DNA from: Sphaerisporangium sp.
Lineage (GTDB): Bacteria > Actinomycetota > Actinomycetes > Streptosporangiales > Streptosporangiaceae
DNA: 64,000 bases
Reading direction: 5' to 3'
NCBI GenBank assembly: GCA_025964675.1
Contig: JAOPYI010000124.1
Span: forward strand, 1-64,000
The notes beneath the pieces are model-generated. The model saw only the letters and a list, made by a program, of their open reading frames with translations. It had not been told where the DNA came from and made no database searches. Shown here in pieces: positions 16,034 to 24,400 of the stretch; the first letter of the stretch is position 1, and every line of letters starts with the position of its first letter. Made by a program: the position numbers and the translations under genes.

Positions 16034-16880
16034 GTGAGATGGCCTCCTCGGACTCGTCGACGAAATGCGCCCATTCGGACTCCGTGCGGGGCCATTCCAC
16101 CCGCGACACGATATCTCCCAGTTCCAGTGCCGCTATGGAATAGGAAGTGGCGAGTTGCTGGTGCTGCCGGGTCTGGAGCCAAGCGATGCCGGCGGCCGCG
16201 ATGGCACCGACAATTCCCGGCAGATCCGCATTTGTCACCTGATTGGCATTGAGGATGGCGGCGATCAGGCCGACGGCCTCCATCCCCGCCAGCGTGACCG
16301 ACCACTGGGCGGCCCGGCGGTCGTGGTGCCTGGCCTTGGCGGTGTACCAGGCGCGCTGGTCGTTGATCCGGCCGGTCATGTAGTGCTGCTTGCGCTCGTC
16401 GAGCGACAGGGCCCTGATGCTTCGCATCATGGCGGTGACCTGCGACTCCTCTTCCACGGGAGGCACAGGTGTGAATCCCCTGATCCCGCCCGTGATCTCG
16501 GAGAACCTGCGCAGCAGGAGGAGGTCGACACCCTCGTCGTTCTCCACGTCCCGGCCGAACGGCTCGCCTCCGACGAGGTAGCGCCACGCGAGCGTCTTCG
16601 CCGACTCCGCGGCCGCCCTCGCCTCGTACCACTGGCGATCGGGTCGTACGGTGAGGAGGTAGACCTCGGTGACCAGCGCCGTGGCGAGCGCGCCCGCCGA
16701 GACCACCGCGGCCGCGTCCACGTGACCGGCGTTGAGGCTGAACGAGCCGAAGATGGCCGCGATCACCAGCGATGTGAGGCGCACGCCGGTCGCCGTCAGC
16801 AGCCGGCGCTGCCCCACGATGGCACCTCGGTCAGCGGCGCGATAGAGCGACGGGAACCCTGTCTCCGGGTTGCTGGCCAT
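15999..16880 (-). CDS. SLATT domain membrane protein (DUF4231-like)
   Basis: A protein of 293 residues. Hydrophobic hairpins lie at about 33-75 (SLVIAAIFGSFSLNAG, then VVSAGALATALVTEVYLL) and at 195-235 (GLIAAILNANQ, then IVGAIAAAGIAWLQ). Between and after them come helices with the SLATT-type stretch YMTGRINDQRAWYTAKARHH. SLATT proteins are predicted pore-forming effectors that respond to a partner sensor, here the overlapping SLOG gene. The start follows a possible TTGACA promoter with no clear ribosome site, so the message may be leaderless. It is divergent from fxsA. Confidence 0.82.
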   Translation of the reverse strand: MASNPETGFPSLYRAADRGAIVGQRRLLTATGVRLTSLVIAAIFGSFSLNAGHVDAAAVVSAGALATALVTEVYLLTVRPDRQWYEARAAAESAKTLAWRYLVGGEPFGRDVENDEGVDLLLLRRFSEITGGIRGFTPVPPVEEESQVTAMMRSIRALSLDERKQHYMTGRINDQRAWYTAKARHHDRRAAQWSVTLAGMEAVGLIAAILNANQVTNADLPGIVGAIAAAGIAWLQTRQHQQLATSYSIAALELGDIVSRVEWPRTESEWAHFVDESEEAISREHMLWWGSRS

Positions 16881-16884
16881 TCAT

Positions 16885-16915
16885 TTACTGGAACCGCTGA
16901 TTCGCACCGTGTCAA
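16885..16915 (-). promoter_or_regulatory. Possible promoter of the SLATT-SLOG cassette
   Basis: A perfect TTGACA (-35) at 16915-16910 is followed after 17-19 bp by a weak -10 region (TCCAGTAA). Transcription would begin at or next to the SLATT start codon at 16880. Confidence 0.45.
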
Positions 16916-17163
16916 GGGCCACGATATAGGCCGTGACATCGGGCCTCGATCGGAATTCCCAAACCCGACCTATTCTATAACTACCGCACCCCACGCCCCT
17001 TTGGGCACATGTCGCCAGAGTCTGGTAAATCCGAAATATCGTGAGCGGATAATCATGGCAGCGCCGACCCACCGGCAGCCGTGATGATGCCCTTCATCAG
17101 CCGCACCACTACCATCCAAAGCTCTCCTTGCCGACATTACGGACAAGTAGTGCCCAGACTGCC

Positions 17164-17191
17164 CAATAGGCTCACTTAACGGGCAATAGGC
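17164..17191. repeat. Direct repeat CAATAGGC in the SLATT-fxsA divergent region
   Basis: CAATAGGC occurs at 17164-17171 and again at 17184-17191, exactly 20 bp apart, with a degenerate third element (CAATGTAGG) directly after. The surrounding 554-bp intergenic region (16881-17434) is AT-richer than its neighbours and contains no gene I can support. The repeat could be a regulator site. Confidence 0.5.
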
Positions 17192-17367
17192 AATGTAGGG
17201 GATATATACCGCAAAGGCCTATGGCGCGATCTTGGGTCTACCCGTACCACCCCTGACAGTGGTTCAATTCACCGGGATTCCCTGGTGATTGGCAGTGCCA
17301 GCGGACAGGCAGGCGTATCGTTATTTCCCGTGTCGTCGGCGAGTCTGTAAACGATCTGGCACGCTCC

Positions 17368-17396
17368 GTTACTCCACGATTACCTTGTGTTAGATA
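17368..17396 (+). promoter_or_regulatory. Predicted fxsA promoter
   Basis: A good actinomycete -10 box, TAGATA, lies at 17391-17396, with GTTACT 17 bp upstream as a weak -35. Transcription would start about 30 bases before the fxsA ATG. Confidence 0.5.
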
Positions 17397-17434
17397 CAAC
17401 TGAACTGATCAATACTCCGGACTTAGGTGGCACC

Positions 17435-17611
17435 ATGAAGACCGACATCGCCGAGGACTCGAAGCCCGGAGCCACAAGCGACCTCGCCGATGTGCGCGAC
17501 ATCCCGCTCGCGAGCCTCAGCTCGTTCGCTGGAGCTGGGCTGCTCGATCGCAACCACCTCCACATGTCGAACCCCGGTGTCAGCGTCGCGGCCTTCAACT
17601 CATCGATCTAG
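17435..17611 (+). CDS. fxsA: FxsA family RiPP precursor peptide (FxSxx-COOH)
   Basis: A 58-residue peptide with an acidic, soluble leader (KTDIAEDSKPGATSDLADVR, then DIPLASLSSFAGAGLLD) and the extreme C-terminus AAFNSSI. This is the FxSxx-COOH signature of the family. By family knowledge, the Phe and Ser of the F-N-S triad are the residues that the partner radical SAM enzyme FxsB joins into a three-residue cyclophane. The ATG at 17435 has AGGTGG just upstream. The stop lies 9 bp before fxsB, so the two are co-transcribed. Confidence 0.9.
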   Translation: MKTDIAEDSKPGATSDLADVRDIPLASLSSFAGAGLLDRNHLHMSNPGVSVAAFNSSI

Positions 17612-17620
17612 CCACCTTCC

Positions 17621-19993
17621 GTGAGTGACCCCGCCCTCCCGTTTCGGCAGTTCGTACTAAAGGTCGCAAGCCGTTGTGACCTGGCCTGTGACCACTGCTA
17701 TGTGTACGAGCACGCCGATCAGAGCTGGCGGGGCCGGCCCACGGTCATGTCCGTCGAGACGATGGCGTGGTCGGCGGCCCGGATCGCCGACCACGCGAAG
17801 CATCATGATCTGTCGCGCGTCGACGTGGTGCTGCATGGCGGCGAGCCGCTGCTGGCCGGTCGCGAGCGCCTCGGCCGCGTCGCCGACGAGCTGACGCGGG
17901 CGCTCGACGGCGTCTGCGATCTCGACCTCAGGATCCACACCAACGGTGTCCTGCTGGACGAGGGTTTCTGCGAGCTTTTCGCGGACCGCGGCATCAAGAT
18001 CGGCATCTCTCTCGACGGCGACCGCGTCGCCAACGACCGGCACCGCCTGTACGCCAGCGGGCGCAGCAGCTACGACAAGGTGATCGGTGCGATCGACCTC
18101 ATCAGAGAGCGGTATCCCCAGCTGTACGCCGGGCTGCTGTGCACGGTCGACGTCGCCAACGACCCCATCGCGGTCTACGAGGCGTTAGGTGAGCTGGAGC
18201 CGCCTCGGGTCGATTTCCTGCTTCCGCACGCCACCTGGGACGAGCCGCCCCCTGGCGGCCCGGGCGCTTACGGAGAGTGGCTCGTACGGATCTTCGACCG
18301 GTGGGTGGCCGACGGCAGGCCGATGACCGTGCGCGTCTTCGAGTCGGCGCTGCGCACTCTCGGCACCCAGGGCAGCCTGACCGAGTCACTCGGGCTGGAA
18401 CCCAGCGACCTGGTAGTGATCGAGACAGACGGATCGTACGAGCAGGCCGACTCCCTCAAGACGGCTTACGACGGCGCCCCGGCCACCGGCTTCACCGTCG
18501 AACGCGACTCCCTCGACGTCGTGGCCCGTCATCCCGGCATCACCGGCCGCCAGACGGGCCTCGCCGGTCTCAGCGACCAATGCCGGTCGTGCCCCGTGGT
18601 GTCCTCGTGCGGCGGCGGTCTCTACGCGCATCGCTACCGCACCGGATCCGGCTTCCTGAACCCCAGTGTCTACTGTGCCGACCTTCTGCGGCTCATCACC
18701 CACATCCGGGGCGCGGTGAGCGCCATGGACACCACGACGCACCGCCTTCCCGACGCGGACTTCGCCACACTGGCCGCGGGCTACGGCGGGGCCGAGGCCG
18801 TCGGCCGCCTCGACGAGGGTCAGCAGAGCCTGCGCCGCACCCTGGTCGCCAGCGTGGGAGGCGCGTCGACGTCCGTCGCGGCCTGGCGCCTGCTCACGTT
18901 GATCGACCGCGAGGCGCGCCCGGTGCTCGACGCGGTGCTCGCGCATCCCTACGTCCGCGTGTGGGCGGTCAAGTGCCTTACGGGCGAGACCGACGACGGC
19001 CACCTGCCGGCGATCACGGCGGCCGCCGCCATCCGCGCCGGCGTTCTGGCGTCTCTGCGGGTGCCGGTCCGCGACGGCGCGCTGCATCTGCCGTCCCTGG
19101 GGCGCCTCGACGTCGGCAAGGTCACCGAGGCGACGGTGCAGACCGCCGGGGGGCGCTTCGCCGTCCACGCAGGGGGGCGCAGCCTGCTTGTTGATCTCGA
19201 AAAGCCGGGTCGTACCCCGGAGTGGCTCCCGGTGCGCTCCGTGGCGGCCCCCGGCTGGACCGTGGCGCTGGACGACGTCGACCTCTACCGCGACTGCCAC
19301 CAGTGGCCCGCCGCCGCGCGCCTGGGGGCCGAGGAGCTGGACCGCTGGGCGGCGATGCTCCAGGAGGCGTGGCACCTGATCGTCCGCGATCACCCGGAGT
19401 ACGCTGCCGGCCTCGCCGCGGGACTTCGCGTCATCATGCCGCTCGCGCCTCCCACCGACGGCTCGGAGGTCAGCTCGACGGCCCGTGACGCGTTCGGCGC
19501 CGTCGCCGCCGCCCTTCCCTCGGACGCGGCATCCCTGGCGTTGCTGTTGATCCATGAGTTCCAGCACGTCAAGCTGGGCGCCGTCCTGGACATCCACAAT
19601 CTGTACGACCCGAAAGACAAGAACCTGTACTACGCCCCCTGGCGTGAGGACCCGCGTCCTCTCGAAGGGCTGCTTCAGGGCACCTACGCCCACCTCGCGG
19701 TCACCGACTTCTGGCGGGTCCGCCGCCTGGTCGACGACGGCGACGCCGCCCGGCGCGCGGCCGTGCAGTTCGCCAGGTGGCGGGCTCAGACCGCCGAGGC
19801 GATCGGCACCCTGGCGTGCTCCGGAGCCCTGACCGAGACCGGGCGGAGGTTCGTCGCCATGATGCGCCGGACGATCTCGCCCTGGCTCGACGAGCCCGTC
19901 CCGGCCGTGGCCGCTACCGAAGCGGAGCGAGCCGCCGCCGCGCACAGAACACGGTGGTCCAGGCAGGGCGCGGACGCCACCGGCCGTCCATAG
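17621..19993 (+). CDS. fxsB: FxsB radical SAM/SPASM peptide maturase fused to an HExxH domain
   Basis: A protein of 790 residues. The radical SAM cluster is Cys19-x3-Cys23-x2-Cys26 (SRCDLACDHCYVYEHADQSW). The SPASM region near residues 320-352 has QCRSCPVVSSCGGG and a later Cys (SVYCADLL). The C-terminal half, from about 380, is the HExxH-type putative peptide-modification domain, with IHEFQH near residue 646. It is predicted to crosslink the FNS motif of FxsA and perhaps cleave or further modify it. The GTG start has no clear ribosome site and probably depends on coupling to fxsA. No frame disruption is seen. Confidence 0.92.
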   Translation: MSDPALPFRQFVLKVASRCDLACDHCYVYEHADQSWRGRPTVMSVETMAWSAARIADHAKHHDLSRVDVVLHGGEPLLAGRERLGRVADELTRALDGVCDLDLRIHTNGVLLDEGFCELFADRGIKIGISLDGDRVANDRHRLYASGRSSYDKVIGAIDLIRERYPQLYAGLLCTVDVANDPIAVYEALGELEPPRVDFLLPHATWDEPPPGGPGAYGEWLVRIFDRWVADGRPMTVRVFESALRTLGTQGSLTESLGLEPSDLVVIETDGSYEQADSLKTAYDGAPATGFTVERDSLDVVARHPGITGRQTGLAGLSDQCRSCPVVSSCGGGLYAHRYRTGSGFLNPSVYCADLLRLITHIRGAVSAMDTTTHRLPDADFATLAAGYGGAEAVGRLDEGQQSLRRTLVASVGGASTSVAAWRLLTLIDREARPVLDAVLAHPYVRVWAVKCLTGETDDGHLPAITAAAAIRAGVLASLRVPVRDGALHLPSLGRLDVGKVTEATVQTAGGRFAVHAGGRSLLVDLEKPGRTPEWLPVRSVAAPGWTVALDDVDLYRDCHQWPAAARLGAEELDRWAAMLQEAWHLIVRDHPEYAAGLAAGLRVIMPLAPPTDGSEVSSTARDAFGAVAAALPSDAASLALLLIHEFQHVKLGAVLDIHNLYDPKDKNLYYAPWREDPRPLEGLLQGTYAHLAVTDFWRVRRLVDDGDAARRAAVQFARWRAQTAEAIGTLACSGALTETGRRFVAMMRRTISPWLDEPVPAVAATEAERAAAAHRTRWSRQGADATGRP

Positions 19994-20100
19994 TCGCGGC
20001 ATACGCCCTTACGGGCCGCCGGCGGCGGCCCGATTCCCGGTTTCCATGCGGGACATAAATCTGGCGGGATGATTTCCTCGCTTTTGATTGCTTGGCGTCA

Positions 20101-20130
20101 TTGTCCGGCCTAGTGTGCGATGTCTAGAGT
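20101..20130 (+). promoter_or_regulatory. Possible internal promoter before fxsC
   Basis: TTGTCC at 20101-20106 and TAGAGT at 20125-20130 are 18 bp apart. If real, transcription starts near 20137. The ATG at 20120 would then be bypassed, favouring the GTG at 20171 as the fxsC start. Confidence 0.4.
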
Positions 20131-20170
20131 CAAGATTCTCGCAGGTTTTGAGCTGGAGGTGCGTCTGCGA

Positions 20171-21457
20171 GTGTCAGATGACACACATGCCGGCCCCTAC
20201 TTCTTTCTCAGCTATGCCCACACCCCCCGGCATGACGCGAACGATCCTTACGATCCGGATCAATGGGTCGAGAAGCTATACACCGATTTGTGCCGACATG
20301 TGATGGTACTGAGCGGGCTTGACCACGGGGCGAAGGCCGGATTCATGGACCGGGAGCTCCACTCCGGCAGCTACTGGCCGGACCGGCTCGCGAAGGGCAT
20401 CGCCACCTGCCGGGTCTTCGTTCCGCTCTACTCCAGGCGCTACTTCGAAAGCGAGCAGTGCGGCAAGGAGTGGACCGCGTTTTCACAGCGCATTCTGTAC
20501 CACCGCGCACGGGGTTCGGAGAGGGTGGAGACAATCATCCCGGCCATTTGGGTGCCGGTTCCCGCGGAAGAGCTCCCCGAAGTGGCGCGTTCCATTCAGT
20601 TCAACCATGCCGGTCTCGGGCCAAGGTATGCCGAACACGGATTTTACGGCATCATGAAACTCCGGCAGTATCGGAGCGCGTACGACATGGCCGTCTACAA
20701 CCTCGCACGGCGCATCGTCGAGGTCGGGCAGTCCACCCGGCTGACCCGCGTCGAGCCTTCTGACTACGAATCACTGGACAGCGCCTTCGGCCCGTACGAC
20801 TCCGGCCGTCCCAACGGCCACCGCCTCAGGGTCACCGTGGTCGCCCCCGACATCGGCGACCTGCCGGAAGGCCGGGGTCCCTACCACTACGGGCACACCC
20901 CTCAAGAATGGAATCCGTACCGGCCCACCGTCGGCAGACCTCTCGCCGAGCACACTGCCGACGTTGTCCAGAACCTCGGCTACCGGCCTGACGTGGGATC
21001 CCTCGACGACCACTTCGACCATGTCCTCGGCGAGGACGCGCCGGCGAGCCCGGGGCTGCTCCTCCTGGACGCCTGGGCCACCACCTCGGACAAGTTCCTC
21101 GAGCCACTGCGACGCCTGGACGAGTCCGGCAAGCCGTGGATCACCGTGATGGTGCCGTGGAACAGAGACGACCAAGAGACCGCCGACGCGGAGCCCCGGC
21201 TACGCGAACGGTTGGAGAGCGCATTGCGGCACAGGCTCGCCGACGGGCAACCCGTGCAGCGGTCCACCGTCAACGGCGGCATCTCCACCTTCGACCAGTT
21301 CTGCAAAGCGGTTCCGGAGATGGCCCGGTCGGCGGTGAAGCACTATCTCCGGCACGCTCCCGTGAATCCGCCCGAGGGGCGCGCGTCCATCGAGCGTCCG
21401 AGGCTGCAAGGTCCCCTGTCCCCGTTCGATGGCAACGACACGGAGGCTCAGCCATGA
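20171..21457 (+). CDS. fxsC: TIR-like protein FxsC
   Basis: A protein of about 428 residues. The N-terminal region is TIR-like (PYFFLSYAHTPRHD as box 1, then FMDRELHSGSYWPDRLAKGI, then VFVPLYSRRYFESEQCGKEW), matching the FxsC family of Fxs loci. The second half (about 220-400) is a separate domain with RLRVTVVAPDIGDLP and SPGLLLLDAWATTSDKFLEP. The start is uncertain: GTG at 20171 has GGAGG 11 bases upstream and gives the usual short lead into the TIR strand, while an ATG at 20120 would add 17 residues. The stop overlaps the next ATG by 4 bp (ATGA). Confidence 0.88.
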   Translation: MSDDTHAGPYFFLSYAHTPRHDANDPYDPDQWVEKLYTDLCRHVMVLSGLDHGAKAGFMDRELHSGSYWPDRLAKGIATCRVFVPLYSRRYFESEQCGKEWTAFSQRILYHRARGSERVETIIPAIWVPVPAEELPEVARSIQFNHAGLGPRYAEHGFYGIMKLRQYRSAYDMAVYNLARRIVEVGQSTRLTRVEPSDYESLDSAFGPYDSGRPNGHRLRVTVVAPDIGDLPEGRGPYHYGHTPQEWNPYRPTVGRPLAEHTADVVQNLGYRPDVGSLDDHFDHVLGEDAPASPGLLLLDAWATTSDKFLEPLRRLDESGKPWITVMVPWNRDDQETADAEPRLRERLESALRHRLADGQPVQRSTVNGGISTFDQFCKAVPEMARSAVKHYLRHAPVNPPEGRASIERPRLQGPLSPFDGNDTEAQP

Positions 21458-24400
21458 GCGACGCTCCCGAGGGCCAGATCATCACGTTCTACTCCTACAA
21501 GGGAGGCACCGGGCGCACGATGGCCCTCGCCAACACGGCGTGGATCCTCGCGAGCAACGGCAAGAAGGTGCTCATCCTCGACTGGGACCTCGAATCACCC
21601 GGTCTGCACAAGTTCTTCCACCCCTTCCTGGACACCAACACCATCGGCGCGACCGCCGGCGTCATCGATATGATCAACGAATACTCCCTAGCGACGCTTC
21701 GTTCCGAGCCGCGCCCGGGCGACTGGCATCTCGACTACGCCAAAGTGCAACGAAACGCCGTGTCACTCGACTGGAACGACTTCCCGGACAACGGCACGCT
21801 CGACTTCATCTCCGCCGGCCGCCAGAACCGCGACTACGCCTCGCTGGTGTCGGCCTTCGACTGGGACAACTTCTACACGCGGCTGGGCGGCGGCCAGTTC
21901 TTCGACGCGCTGCGCGCCGACATGAAGCGCCACTATGACTACATCCTCATTGACAGCCGCACCGGCTTGAGCGACATCGCCGACATCTGCACCGTGCACT
22001 TTCCGGACACCGTCGTCGTGTGCTTCACGTTGAGCGACCAGAGCATCGAAGGCGCCGCCGCCGTCGCCCACCACATCGACAACCGTTACCGCAGCCAGAA
22101 CATCCGGATCCTGCCGGTCCCCATGCGCATCGACGACGGCGAGAAGGAAAAGCTGGACGCGGGGCGGGACCTGGCCAAACGCCGGTTCGACAACTTTCCC
22201 CAAGGCATGAGCGGCGACCAGCTACGCCATTACTGGGGCGCCGTCGAGATCCCGTACAAGCCCTTCTACGCCTTCGAGGAGACCCTCGCCGCCTTCGGTG
22301 ACGCGCCCGGATCGCCCACCTCTCTCCTGGCGGCGTTCGAGCGGCTCGTCAGCATGATCACGCAGGGCGAGATCGCCGCGATGCCCTCGCTGCGGGAGGA
22401 CCTTCGCGTGCGCGTCCGGGATGACTTCGTCCGCCGGCCCGCCACCGTCCCAGCGGACGCGCTTCTGAGCTACGTGGCCGAGGACCGCATGTGGGCCGAC
22501 TGGATCGCCTCCGTGCTGGAGCGGGCAGGATGCCGCGTGGTGCAGCACAACGAGGGTCCGTCGGAGAAGGCACAGGGCTTCAGCCACACCATCGCCATCG
22601 TCTCCGCCGCCTACCTGCGCTCAGCGCGATTTCAGGCCCTGTGGAAACCGGCGACGGCGTCCGAGGCCAAGGGCGGCCATCCCAAGCTGGTGTCGGTACG
22701 GGTCGCCGACGTGCGCCTGGCCCCGCCGCTCGGCGAGCGTGCGACCGTCGACCTCACGCGCCTCAACGAGACCCAGGCCACCGAGGCGCTGCTGCGCGCG
22801 CTGGGCCGGCCACTCCCTATGGCCGGTGATCCGGTCGGCCAGGCCGACACCGGCCCGCGCTTCCCCGGCATCCGCCCCCCGGTGTGGAACGTCCCCAACC
22901 GGAACGCCGCCTTCACCGGGCGCAACGCCGTTCTGGAGAGGCTCCGCGACCAGATCGTCGGCGGCAGCAAGACCGTGGTCCTGCCCCAGGCGCTCTACGG
23001 GCTGGGCGGCGTCGGCAAGACGCAGGTGGCCCTGGAGTACGCCCACAGGTTCATGGCCGACTACGACGTGGTCTGGTGGATCGCCGCGGAGCACCTTGAG
23101 CTCATCAATCCCGAGCTGGCCGAGCTGGCCGAAGAGCTCGGCGTGCGGGTCAGCGACAGCGTCGCCGAGGCGGCCAAGGCCGCCCGGGAGGCGCTGCGGA
23201 TGGGAAGGCCCCACTCCCGCTGGCTGCTCATCTTCGACAACGCGGACGACCCCAAGGATCTTGAGCCGTACCTTCCCAGCGGGCTCGGGCACATCCTGAT
23301 CACCTCTCGCAACCCCGCCTGGTCGCGTGTCGCCGACCCGCTCGAGGTGGACGTGTTCACGCGAGAGGAAAGCGTGGAGCACCTGCTCCGGCGCGCGCCG
23401 GGCCTCAACTCCAGCGACGCGGAGAAGGTGGCCTCGGCTCTCGGCGACCTGCCTCTGGCCATCGAGCAGGCCGGGGCGTGGCTGGAGCAGACCGGCATGC
23501 CCCCCGAGCAGTACGTCCGCCTGCTGGACGAGCAGCTGACGGAGATGCTCAAGCTGGGGGAACAGCCGACGGACTATCCCACCCCTGTCGCCGCGACGTG
23601 GAACCTGTCGTTCGAACGCCTCAGGGAGCGTTCACCCGCCTCGGTGCGGCTCCTTGAGCTGCTCGCCTTCTTCGGGCCCGAACCGGTCTCCCTGGACATG
23701 CTCTACTGCGACGCGATGGTGGACTGCCTGGTCGACTATGACGACGCGATGCGGGAGAAGCTCATGCTCGGCCCGGTCATCAGGCAGCTCGGCCGGTTCG
23801 CCCTGGCGCGCGTGGACCAGGCCGACAACTCCATCCAGGTGCACCGGCTGATCCAGGCCGTCGTCAGAGAACGGATGGATGCCGTGCAGAGAGAGACGAC
23901 CGTGCACGACGTGCACCGCATCCTGGTCGCCGCGCGCCCCCGCGTGGGGGACACCGACGATCCGGAGAACTGGCCCCGCTATGACGAGATATGGCCGCAC
24001 CTCGGGCCCTCCCTCGCCGCCGACTGTGACGAGGAGGAGACGCGCAGGCTGCTCATCGACCGGGTGCGCTACCTGTGGAAGCGCGGCGAGTTCGCAGCGA
24101 GCCTGGAGCTCGGCAGGAGGCTCGAGGACGTCTGGAACATCAAGCTGGGAAAGGGCGACCGCCAGACCGTCCACCTCCGCTTCCACGTCGCCAACACCCT
24201 CCGCTCGATGGGAAGGTACGCCGAGGCACACGTGGTGGACACCGAGGTCCTGACCCAGCAGGCCCGTGAGCTGGGCGAATACCATCCTTACACGCTGTTC
24301 ACGGCGGGCGGTCTGGCAGCCGACCTCAGAGCCCTGGGAGAGTACCAGGAGTCCCTGCGAGTGGACAGCCAGACCTACGAGAGGGTCAAGGAGCTGTTCG

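Noticed and set aside
17612-17620. A separate leader or start for fxsB
   Set aside because: Only 9 bases separate fxsA and fxsB and no ribosome site fits, so coupling is the simpler reading.
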